From Ruthenibacterium lactatiformans (GTDB lineage Bacteria > Bacillota > Clostridia > Oscillospirales > Ruminococcaceae), in assembly GCF_000949455.1 (NCBI RefSeq), contig NZ_JXXK01000066.1, forward strand, positions 1-6,948: DNA of 6,948 bases, written 5' to 3'. The notes under the pieces were generated by a model, which worked only from the letters and a program-made list of their open reading frames with translations, was not told the DNA's origin and ran no database searches. A program made the position numbers and the translations under genes. This document shows, piece after piece, positions 1 through 5,367 of this stretch (the first letter of the stretch is position 1; each line of letters begins with the position of its first letter).

Positions 1-6
1 CCCCGG

Positions 7-140
7 CCCTTGCTCCCGTCCGGTCGCATTTCGCCTGCGGCGAAACCGGGCTGGCCGGTCATCGGCCCCACAGGGGCCGACGTTTTGCCGTTCCCGTCAC
101 GGCTGCGCCGCGCCGGGGCCCCAACGGCAAAACCCCGGCC
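7..140 (+). repeat. Structured dispersed repeat, copy A
   Basis: This copy aligns along its length with the sequence at 4736-4869 and, in its first half, with 2393-2466. It folds into three consecutive hairpins. Hairpin 1 is at 29-45 (7-bp stem, TTTCGCC/GGCGAAA, loop TGC). Hairpin 2 is at 62-80 (8-bp stem, TCGGCCCC/GGGGCCGA, loop ACA). Hairpin 3 has outer arms 83-92 and 123-132 (TTTTGCCGTT/AACGGCAAAA) enclosing a GC-rich interior. The window opens with CCCCGG, which is also how the element ends at about 133-138, so another copy may end just outside the window. The copy lies beyond the terminator of the capsid genes and I see no gene in it. An open frame of 266 codons runs across it on the plus strand, but it is antisense to the decoration gene and low in complexity. 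Boundaries are approximate. Confidence 0.75.
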
Positions 141-190
141 TTGCCTCCATTCCGTCTGCGTACGTCCTCTTTTTCGGCGCATTTTTCGGC

Positions 191-240
191 GCAAAAATGC
201 CCCCGCCGGGCCATGCTTTCGCATTCCTCCCGGCGGGGGC
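191..240 (-). terminator. Rho-independent terminator of the capsid genes
   Basis: Perfect 12-bp inverted repeat: arms 199-210 (GCCCCCGCCGGG) and 229-240. The loop contains a smaller ATGC/GCAT hairpin. Read on the minus strand, the stem is followed at once by ATTTTTG (193-198). It lies 46 bp beyond the stop codon of the decoration gene, on its coding strand, so it closes the scaffold-capsid-decoration transcript. A second AT-flanked palindrome (ATTTTTC...GCAAAAAT, about 181-198) overlaps its distal end. Confidence 0.85.
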
Positions 241-285
241 GTCCTTTCGCTTTGTTTCACCGCGCGGGCGCGGCGTTCGGCACCC

Positions 286-621
286 TTACGGCAGCAGCAG
301 CGCCGCCGCCTTCATGGTCGCGGCGCCCGTTACATATACCTTGCCCGCCTTTTTAAACGCGCCGGATTCCAGCACCACGGCCTTGGTCTTGCCGTTCGCC
401 ACGTTCACCACAAGGTCCGCGACGCCCTGAATGCCATTTCCGGCTTTGAATGTCACGTCCCCGGCGCTGGAGCCGCCGTTCTCAATCAGGATCACGATCT
501 TCGTGTCCTGCCCGTCAAACTGAATCTCCGCCCCGGCCGTGCCGTCCAGCGCAGCCGTAGCGGGCAGCTCCACCCCGCCGTTCAAGGGGATTTTTGTCAA
601 AGCAATTGCAGTTGCAGCCAT
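286..621 (-). CDS. Putative phage head decoration / head-fiber-type protein
   Basis: This 111-residue protein lies immediately downstream of the major capsid gene, with 19 bp between them. Start: ATG at 621, preceded by AAAGGAG (631-637) at a 9-nt spacing. It has no signal peptide and no membrane segment. The sequence is rich in Ala, Gly, Val and Thr and reads as beta-structure: alternating hydrophobic strands such as TKIVILIENGG (about residues 40-50), then VTFKAGNG, and a C-terminal KVYVTGAATMKAAALLLP. This pattern (NN/NGG, VT-x-KAG, ending in ALLLP) is common in small proteins coded next to phage coat genes. They decorate or stabilise the outer capsid lattice, or form head fibres. Position and composition support the role; no catalytic motif is present. 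It is the last gene before a strong terminator. Confidence in the coding call is high, in the exact role moderate. Confidence 0.75.
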   Translation of the reverse strand: MAATAIALTKIPLNGGVELPATAALDGTAGAEIQFDGQDTKIVILIENGGSSAGDVTFKAGNGIQGVADLVVNVANGKTKAVVLESGAFKKAGKVYVTGAATMKAAALLLP

Positions 622-640
622 GTTTCAAAACTCCTTTCCA

Positions 641-1477
641 TTAAGCCCCGGCCTTGCAGTTCAGCACCACAAGCTCCTTGGGCCGCACGATTTTCGCCTG
701 ATACAGCACAAAGCCCTTCACCGCGTCGGAGAAGCCCTTCTCCGGGCGGTACGCTTCCACGTGCGTCATCGGGTTCACAAACGCCACTGCCTTGTCCGTG
801 TGCACCGTAATAAGGCTGTTTGCGCTGGAATCCACGGCGACGTTGTTGCTCATCTTTACAATAACGTTGCCGTACTTGCCCACGCGGCCGTTCTCCAGCA
901 TTTTGCTGTTGTCGGTGTCCAGCGCCGTGTATGCCTGCTTCAGGCGCATGTAGAACCAGGGCGGCACCTCCATCATGATTTTGCCGTTGGGCCGCACGTT
1001 GTTGCCGTACAGCTTTTCCAGCGCCTTGTCGATCTCTCCCAGCACGTTGTCTTTTGTGATGGCCGTCGCGCTGGCCGCGTACTTCACCGCCTCGCGCGTT
1101 GCCGCCATACCGGCAATGTGCTTGTCCATCTCGTCCGCAAGGCCGTAAGTCGCCTCCTTGTTCAGCGCCTCCATCACGCCGCCCACAGCCTGCCGCTTGT
1201 CGATATCATCCACCTTGTAGTTGAAATAGCTGATCTGCCGGACGGCAAGCGTCACGCTGCTGTCCTCCACGCTTTCCGGGGCGCTCAGCGTGATCGCCTT
1301 GTCGGTGGTTGTGGTAATGGTGGGCCTGCCCACGCCAAGAATGCGCACCGTGTCGCCCATCGCTTTTACTTCACCGTCGTATTGGCGGTTGCAGCCCTCC
1401 GCGTACACAAGCGCCTTTTCCAGCTCCCGGTTGATCGCCTCCGCCCATACGGTGGGAATAAAATTCTCATATGCCAT
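641..1477 (-). CDS. Major capsid protein (P22 coat-like, HK97-fold type)
   Basis: A 278-residue protein, short for the family. It starts MAYENFIPTVWAEAI, followed by an N-terminal helix and QYDGEVKAMGDTVRI (residues about 33-47), typical of coat proteins of phages with P22-gp5-like capsids. The middle part (ISYFNYKVDDIDKRQAVGG, about 83-101) and the later helix with PNGKIMMEVPPWFYMRL fit the A-domain/P-domain layout of the HK97 fold. The C-terminal half contains NPMTHVEAYRPEKGFSDAVKG followed by short strands, ending VVLNCKAGA. Start: ATG at 1477, with AAAGGAG at 1490-1496 and a longish 12-nt gap. The gene begins 21 bp after the scaffold stop and is followed 19 bp later by the decoration gene, so the three are co-transcribed. 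Role: the protein polymerises, with the upstream scaffold, into the procapsid shell. I recognised it from sequence pattern and neighbours, without a database search. Confidence 0.85.
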   Translation of the reverse strand: MAYENFIPTVWAEAINRELEKALVYAEGCNRQYDGEVKAMGDTVRILGVGRPTITTTTDKAITLSAPESVEDSSVTLAVRQISYFNYKVDDIDKRQAVGGVMEALNKEATYGLADEMDKHIAGMAATREAVKYAASATAITKDNVLGEIDKALEKLYGNNVRPNGKIMMEVPPWFYMRLKQAYTALDTDNSKMLENGRVGKYGNVIVKMSNNVAVDSSANSLITVHTDKAVAFVNPMTHVEAYRPEKGFSDAVKGFVLYQAKIVRPKELVVLNCKAGA

Positions 1478-1498
1478 GCTTCGTCGTTTCTCCTTTCG

Positions 1499-2269
1499 TT
1501 ATTTCCAGTATTGCTGTGATTTTCGGATCTTGTCGAAATACCGGCTTACCGTCGCCTGGTCCATAGCCGCCACCTCCGCGCGCGTGAAAAACTCCTTTTC
1601 CGTTGTGGGCGAGGTTTTCACATCGCCCATGCTGGGCGGGTTCGCCGCGCTGCGCGCTTTCTCGTTCCGGATGGCCTCGTACGCCACAAGCGGCGATATG
1701 CCGCCGGCGCACAGCTTGAGGAACTCAATGCCAAGCTCCTCTACCTTTTGGGCCTTTTCGTCCGGGTAAGCCGCGCGGATGGTTTTCAAATCGTTTGAAA
1801 ACTGCGCCTGCGCCTCCCTGTCATGGGCCTTCTTCAGCTCCGCGGCCTGCGCCAGGAACTCCGGGTCCGTGGCTCTGAACTGTTGGCGGAGCTGTGCCTC
1901 AAGCCGCGCGAGGGCCTCCGGCTCCACTGGCGCGGCCTGCGCGCGTCCGCGGCCCGCCGCCCCGTCGCGCCACGCGACAAATTCCGCCTTGGACGCAAAC
2001 GGCATTCCGGTTTCCGGGTTGCGCGCGTCGCCCACCAGCTCGTGAAAAAGCCGTTCCTCCCGCTGCTGCGCCTCCTGCCGGCGGCGCATGGCGGCAAAAC
2101 GGGCGTTTTCCTCCGGTGTCTGCCGCCGCGCGCCCGTCCCTTCGTTGTCCGCGCCGCCCAGGTCCCCCTGCGGAGCCTCCGGCCCGGCCGGCGCCGTGCT
2201 TTCCGCATATCCGGCGGTCCCTGCGGCGCTCTCCTGCGCCTGCATTTCGATGGTGTTCATTTCTTCCAT
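1499..2269 (-). CDS. Capsid scaffolding protein
   Basis: 256 residues, highly charged and Ala/Gln/Glu-rich, without membrane or secretion signals. The N-terminal 50 residues are low in complexity and probably disordered. Residues 50-75 and 112-165 are predicted coiled-coil helices (RRRQEAQQREERLFHEL; EALARLEAQLRQQF; AAELKKAHDREAQAQF). Residues 166-205 form a compact helical part, followed by a linker. The last 28 residues (228-255, positions 1505-1588) are FTRAEVAAM, then VSRYFDKIRKSQQYW. This matches the small C-terminal helical hairpin that binds coat protein in P22-type scaffolds. Start: ATG at 2269 with AGGAG at 2275-2279, 5 nt away. Being directly upstream of the capsid gene is the standard place for a scaffold. 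Odd point: the C-terminal motif recurs in the leaders of the toxin cassettes upstream (see findings). Confidence 0.85.
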   Translation of the reverse strand: MEEMNTIEMQAQESAAGTAGYAESTAPAGPEAPQGDLGGADNEGTGARRQTPEENARFAAMRRRQEAQQREERLFHELVGDARNPETGMPFASKAEFVAWRDGAAGRGRAQAAPVEPEALARLEAQLRQQFRATDPEFLAQAAELKKAHDREAQAQFSNDLKTIRAAYPDEKAQKVEELGIEFLKLCAGGISPLVAYEAIRNEKARSAANPPSMGDVKTSPTTEKEFFTRAEVAAMDQATVSRYFDKIRKSQQYWK

Positions 2270-2276
2270 GGTTGCT

Positions 2277-2297
2277 CCTTTTTACGCTTGGAAAGCG
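2277..2297 (-). repeat. 21-bp direct repeat, scaffold-proximal copy
   Basis: Identical to 2575-2595. On the minus strand it starts with a small hairpin, CGCTT-TCC-AAGCG, and continues TAAAAAGG. That last part merges into the AGGAG ribosome binding site of the scaffold gene, so this copy forms the 5' leader of the capsid transcript. Confidence 0.85.
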
Positions 2298-2392
2298 AAT
2301 TTTTTTGTGTGCCCTTTGAAGCGTCGCCCCGGTTGCAGCGGTCGCCTCCGTCGCATGCGGCGCATGCTCGTGCGGCTCCTCGCTGCTGCCCA

Positions 2393-2470
2393 GCGCTTGT
2401 CGCCATTCGGCTCCATTTCTCCTGCGGCGAAACCGCGCTGGCCGGTCGTCGCCCCCGCCGGGGGCAACGT
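2393..2470 (+). repeat. Structured dispersed repeat, copy B (5' part)
   Basis: It shares GCGCTTGTCG, GGC(C)TCCATTTC and GCGAAACCG with the copy at 4736-4869. Hairpin 1 is at 2416-2432 (TTTCTCC/GGCGAAA, loop TGC, one mismatch). Hairpin 2 is at 2451-2465 (GCCCCC/GGGGGC, loop GCC). Similarity to the other copies stops after hairpin 2, where a different sequence follows, so this copy is truncated or belongs to a subfamily. Confidence 0.6.
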
Positions 2471-2574
2471 GCTCGCTGCCCCATTTTCGCTTTGCTCAAA
2501 TGTGGTCCCGCGCTCGCACCCCAGCCCTTCCGGTTCGCTGTATCCGCCGCTGGCGGCGCTCACCTCCGGGCACC

Positions 2575-2595
2575 CCTTTTTACGCTTGGAAAGCG
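2575..2595 (-). repeat. 21-bp direct repeat, distal copy
   Basis: Perfect copy of 2277-2297, offset by 298 bp in the same orientation. After the shared AAAAAGG the minus strand reads GGTGCCCGG instead of the scaffold ribosome binding site. Confidence 0.85.
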
Positions 2596-2730
2596 GTTGG
2601 ATTTTTCCGCGTTGCCTGCGAATTTCGGATAAGCGCAAGCCCGTGCGCCCACCTTATCCTGTAATCATTGTACGCCTTCGCAAGTCCGTTTTTCCGGAAT
2701 TTTCCAAAAGAAAACAGGCAAAAAAGCAGC

Positions 2731-2762
2731 AAAAAAGCCGCAGCGGTTTGCACCGCTGCGGC
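2731..2762 (-). terminator. Rho-independent terminator after cassette 3
   Basis: Perfect 10-bp stem: arms 2737-2746 (GCCGCAGCGG) and 2753-2762 (CCGCTGCGGC), loop TTTGCA, followed on the minus strand by six T (2736-2731). It starts 25 bp beyond the stop of the partner gene at 2788. The nine inner base pairs of the stem are identical to those of the terminator after cassette 1. Confidence 0.9.
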
Positions 2763-2787
2763 CTTGCGTTTTCGGGGATATTTTGTT

Positions 2788-3267
2788 TTACCAGAACATG
2801 GTGCCTTTGATTTGCGCCAGGTATTCTTCCGGGGGAATATAGGTCTCCTCCGCCTGTTCCGGACGCTCTTGTAGCAAGCGATTGATACGGGCAATTTCTT
2901 CAGCTACTGCCTGTGCGGTTTCCTCGCTATAAGACATATAAGGCCGTTCTTTACGCCGCTGATACCACGAGATTCTTTTTTTCAAATCTTCCAACTGCTC
3001 TGAATTTTTCAGCAATCCGTATCGGGCGTCCAAGCAAGGGAGTGAATAGAATGAATAGCCTTCTTCCGCTTTTGCCTGTTCCAAAAATTCCTCGCTGGGA
3101 ACATATTCTTCCTCCGCCAGTTCCGGGTGGGCTTCTATCAATTTTACCAGGCGGCAGGTTTCATCAATCACAGCACATGTATACGGCGTATCCTCAAAGT
3201 CATCGATTGTTGTGATCCAATATTTAAATTTTTCGTCATAATACTCTATTTGTTTTTGATTTGTCAT
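2788..3267 (-). CDS. Partner protein of cassette 3, putative immunity protein with internal repeat
   Basis: 159 residues, acidic (rich in Glu), Tyr-rich, no signal peptide or membrane segment, so probably cytoplasmic. Start: ATG at 3267 with AGGAGGG at 3274-3280, spaced 6 nt; the ribosome binding site overlaps the last codons of the preceding effector gene, so the two are translationally close. I do not recognise the family. It has a clear internal duplication: residues 39-66 and 127-154 align without gaps with 14 of 28 positions identical, each ending in PEL/PEQ-AEE-x-Y and P-x-EE-x-L-x-Q-x-K. Between them lies a charged helical segment (about 85-125). The gene's base composition is more AT-rich than the leader of the neighbouring effector gene. 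From position alone (small gene right behind a toxin-like gene and before a terminator) an immunity role is inferred. It could instead be an accessory factor of the metallopeptidase. Confidence 0.65.
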   Translation of the reverse strand: MTNQKQIEYYDEKFKYWITTIDDFEDTPYTCAVIDETCRLVKLIEAHPELAEEEYVPSEEFLEQAKAEEGYSFYSLPCLDARYGLLKNSEQLEDLKKRISWYQRRKERPYMSYSEETAQAVAEEIARINRLLQERPEQAEETYIPPEEYLAQIKGTMFW

Positions 3268-3270
3268 TTC

Positions 3271-4674
3271 CTACCCTCCTAACAATCCCCTTATTTCATT
3301 TTTAGTATACCCTATCCTTTCCAGCGTTTCAACAATGCGCTGGGATTCAACGCTTTTGTCCAGCACGTTGCCCGCCACGTCCGGCCATGTTTTTTCACGC
3401 TGGTCTTTGGTGTAATACCAGCGCTTTGCCGTTTGCCGCGCCATTTTTTCGCCGCCGAGGTTTACATATCCGTTGGTGGCCGCTGTTTCTATATCGGGCG
3501 CGCCCGCCTGTTTCGCCGCCGCTTCTTCCAGATAATGCAGCCTTTCTTCTTTTGTTTGCAGGCTTTGGAACTCCGGCGTATCCTTTACCGCTTCGTATGC
3601 GTCGCTCACCAGTGCCGCATATGCCAGCTTTCGGCTTCCGCCCGCTGCAAGCTCCTCCTCATTTTGAATGGCGTGCTGTACCTCGTGCATTATGTCCGAC
3701 ATGCTTTTATTTTTAAACGTGTCTTCAGTAAAACGCAGCGTTCGTTCCTGCAGAGAATATTTTCCCTTTTCGCTTTCCGACAGCGTTCCCAGTTCCACGT
3801 TTATGTCCGCTATACCCGGATCCGCCTCATACAGCTCCGGGTGCTCCAGATAGTCCGCAAGGCGGCCGCCCTTTTCGCCCCGCGCGTCGCCGTCCGGGCG
3901 CGGCTTTGCGCCGTGGTCGTTTATCTCCTGCACCCACGCGCCGCCGCCGTCCCTTGTCAGGTGCGTTTCGCTCCATATCGTCTTCGCGTTCTCCCCCTGG
4001 GCTTCCAGCTCCTGCGCACGCGCAATCTGCTCCGCGTCCGTGGCGCGCACAAAGCTGTATTTCTCCCCCGCAACGCTTCCCGCCTCGCCACGCAGCAGGT
4101 TCACCAGCGTGCGCTCCGCTTCGTCCAGCATGGCCCGCTCGCTGCCGCTCAGACGGATGGCAATGCGGTTTTTCAGCCCGCGCACAAAGTCCAGAAAGGT
4201 TTCCGTCAACCCCCGGTCGCGCTCCACCGCGCGCACCAGCTTTTCCGGGTCCGCCACAAGCTCCTGCGCAAGCCGCAGGCTTATTTCCTCGTTCAGCGCC
4301 GCCGCGTCGATATTCCCCTGTGCGTCCAGCAGCCCCGCGCGCGCCGGGCTGTCCGGGCTTAAGTAGTCCGCCGCCGTCTGCCGCGCAATCTGCTCCAAAG
4401 CCGCGTCGCTCTGTGCAAGCCGCAGCACGGCGCTCTCAAATTTCGCATACGCTTTCGCGTCCGCCGCTTTCATGCTGTGCCCCAGCTCGTGCACCGCCGC
4501 GCCGAACGCATAGCCCGCGCCGACCAGGTTCACCGTAATGCGTCTGCCCTGCACCGCGGCCTGCACCCCGCTGCCCGGCTGGAACACATATTGCAGCTCC
4601 ATTTTCGCCGTGCCCGCCAGATGCTCCAGCCAGTCCAGGTCTGTTTTGCCGGCCCGCCCCGTTTCCAGCGCCAT
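3271..4674 (-). CDS. Cassette 3 effector body: double-zincin polyvalent-type protein
   Basis: 467 residues counted from ATG 4674, but that start has no good ribosome binding site. In-frame homology to the cassette leader continues upstream (LWDKNGEL at 4728-4705), so the true 5' end was displaced by an insertion. The first domain (residues about 12-200) contains HELGH at 62-66 and an acidic follow-up, LAQELVADPEKL (135-146), as in zinc metallopeptidases of the zincin type. The second (about 230-420) contains TIWSET, EINDHG, a LEHPELYE segment, HEVQHAIQ (330-337), and GGEKMARQTAKRW (407-419). That arrangement resembles the large polyvalent-protein-associated domain usually called LPD23, found in big phage and conjugative-element proteins. 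The two histidine motifs imply two zinc sites, one per domain. Likely role: peptidase effector or ejected head protein. Domain assignments are from memory of motif order. Confidence 0.7.
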   Translation of the reverse strand: MALETGRAGKTDLDWLEHLAGTAKMELQYVFQPGSGVQAAVQGRRITVNLVGAGYAFGAAVHELGHSMKAADAKAYAKFESAVLRLAQSDAALEQIARQTAADYLSPDSPARAGLLDAQGNIDAAALNEEISLRLAQELVADPEKLVRAVERDRGLTETFLDFVRGLKNRIAIRLSGSERAMLDEAERTLVNLLRGEAGSVAGEKYSFVRATDAEQIARAQELEAQGENAKTIWSETHLTRDGGGAWVQEINDHGAKPRPDGDARGEKGGRLADYLEHPELYEADPGIADINVELGTLSESEKGKYSLQERTLRFTEDTFKNKSMSDIMHEVQHAIQNEEELAAGGSRKLAYAALVSDAYEAVKDTPEFQSLQTKEERLHYLEEAAAKQAGAPDIETAATNGYVNLGGEKMARQTAKRWYYTKDQREKTWPDVAGNVLDKSVESQRIVETLERIGYTKNEIRGLLGG

Positions 4675-4735
4675 GCGCCGCGCCGTCTCCGTCTCCGCGC
4701 TTTGCAGCAGCTCCCCGTTTTTGTCCCAAAGGCGC

Positions 4736-4869
4736 TTGTCGGCCTTAAATCGGCCTCCATTTCGCTCCGCGAAACCGCACGGCCGGTTACCGGCCCCACA
4801 GGGGCCGCTATTTTGCCGTTCCCGTCACGGCTGCGCCGCGCCGGGTCCCCGACGGCAAAACCCCGGCGC
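4736..4869 (+). mobile_element. Structured miniature repeat, copy C, inserted in cassette 3
   Basis: A 134-bp stretch flanked by GGCGC (4731-4735 before it; 4865-4869 at its end), compatible with a 5-bp target duplication. It aligns over its whole length with copy A at 7-140. Hairpins: 4760-4774 (TTTCGC/GCGAAA, loop TCC), 4791-4807 (CGGCCCC/GGGGCCG, loop ACA), and outer arms 4811-4819 with 4852-4860 (TTTTGCCGT/ACGGCAAAA). It encodes no protein, so any mobility would depend on an enzyme supplied elsewhere. Caution: copy B also has GCGC before CTTGTCG, so part of the left flank could belong to the element. Confidence 0.75.
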
Positions 4870-4943
4870 ATGGATTCCTGTATCGCATCGTAGTTTTCGC
4901 GCACCTCCCCCGCGCTCATTCCCTGCACCTCGGCGCGGGTGTA
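4870..4943 (-). repeat. Cassette leader repeat, cassette 3
   Basis: 74 bp that differ from 5830-5903 at 11 positions (about 85% identical), with only 4 differences in the 50 bp nearest the ESM codons. It encodes the shared leader up to ESM. The matching LWD codons lie beyond the inserted element at 4731-4723. Confidence 0.8.
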
Positions 4944-4995
4944 AAGCTGCCTGCCGCTCACGGTTGCTTCAGGGCGTTATCCCATTCTCACAGCT

Positions 4996-5367
4996 TTATT
5001 CCCGCCCCAAAAAGGCCTCTACCTGCCGGGAATATTCCAACGTTTTTGCGCCCATCAACAGCCTTGCTTTGGCCAAAACCGCTTTATCGTCCCCAAGTTT
5101 TTCCAGTACCGCATACAACAGCAGCTCCCGTACTTCTTCGCTGGCACAGGCCATTTTTTCAAAAAAAGCAAAAGTTCGATCCAGTAAATCTTTGTTCTGT
5201 TCTTCATAAGCCAGCCGTTCCAGAATGCAGGGCATAAGCCCCATCCCCCAAATGACATACGGACCATCCGTTCCATCCACCCAGTTTTCCCGGCATTGTG
5301 CCTCGAAAGGTGCTTGCAGCTCGGGCACGGCCTTTAAATATTCCTGCCATACATTATTTTGGTTCAT
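4996..5367 (-). CDS. Putative immunity protein of cassette 2
   Basis: 123 residues, mostly helical, no signal peptide or membrane span, hence cytoplasmic. Start: ATG at 5367, overlapping the stop of the toxin-like gene as ATGA, with GGAGG at 5375-5379, 7 nt upstream. Such overlap couples translation of a toxin and its antidote. The N-terminal third has WQEYLKAVPEL and GPYVIWGMGLMPCILERL (about 37-54). The centre has LLDRTFAFFEKMACASEEVRELL, a helical-repeat-like pattern, and the C-terminus reads KARLLMGAKTLEYSRQVEAFLG. This layout reminds me of a family of small bacterial proteins annotated only as a domain of unknown function and often found beside toxin domains (possibly DUF7674; recollection, not checked). 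No terminator follows it; the leader of cassette 3 begins about 20 bp after its stop. Confidence 0.75.
   Translation of the reverse strand: MNQNNVWQEYLKAVPELQAPFEAQCRENWVDGTDGPYVIWGMGLMPCILERLAYEEQNKDLLDRTFAFFEKMACASEEVRELLLYAVLEKLGDDKAVLAKARLLMGAKTLEYSRQVEAFLGRE

Larger units (their letters stand above)
2270..2730. other. Repeat-rich intergenic region without a supported gene
   Basis: About 460 bp separate the terminator of cassette 3 from the scaffold gene. Several frames are open because the DNA is GC-rich, but their products are Arg/Ala/Pro-rich, differ between frames and have no ribosome binding site. The region contains a perfect 21-bp direct repeat (2277-2297 and 2575-2595), a structured repeat (copy B) and a further small palindrome, CCGCC-GCT-GGCGG (about 2533-2545). 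Since a strong terminator lies on its upstream side, the promoter for the capsid genes should be within it. The only motif I noted is TACAAT on the minus strand (2672-2667), without a convincing -35 box. Confidence 0.6.
3271..4961 (-). pseudogene. Cassette 3 effector gene split by a 134-bp insertion
   Basis: The 5' part starts at about 4961 (GTG; the frame is open from 4976) and encodes YTRAEVQGM and ENYDAIQESM up to 4869. The continuation, RLWDKNGEL, lies in a different frame at 4734-4705. Between them is a 134-bp structured repeat (134 = 3 x 44 + 2). Removing 134 bp joins ESM directly to RLWDKNGEL, the order seen in cassettes 1 and 2 (ESMGLWD), and yields one frame of 518 codons to the stop at 3271. 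As it stands, translation from the leader runs out of frame until 4530, and the correct frame is closed inside the repeat by a TGA. No Shine-Dalgarno sequence precedes GTG 4961, so the gene may have been silent before the insertion. Either way, the full protein cannot be made by ordinary translation. Confidence 0.8.

Noticed and set aside
10..810. Long plus-strand open frame across the left end
   Set aside because: Antisense to the decoration and capsid genes, Arg/Pro-rich, no ribosome binding site; caused by GC-rich sequence and the structured repeat.
539..1519. 326-codon plus-strand open frame
   Set aside because: Exact antisense of the capsid gene with a His/Arg/Val-rich product; a by-product of third-position GC bias.
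2282..2638. Minus-strand open frame in the intergenic region
   Set aside because: It runs through both copies of the 21-bp repeat and repeat copy B; low-complexity Arg/Gly-rich product and no good ribosome binding site. Considered repeat-derived.
2667..2672. TACAAT as -10 box of a capsid-operon promoter
   Set aside because: No recognisable -35 sequence at 16-18 nt; kept only as a weak candidate.
3433..4362. 309-codon plus-strand open frame
   Set aside because: Antisense of the zincin gene, where the minus strand shows conserved HELGH and HEVQH motifs; no start signal.
7..4869. CRISPR array formed by the repeats
   Set aside because: Copies are more than 2 kb apart, vary in length and sequence, and have no regular spacers.
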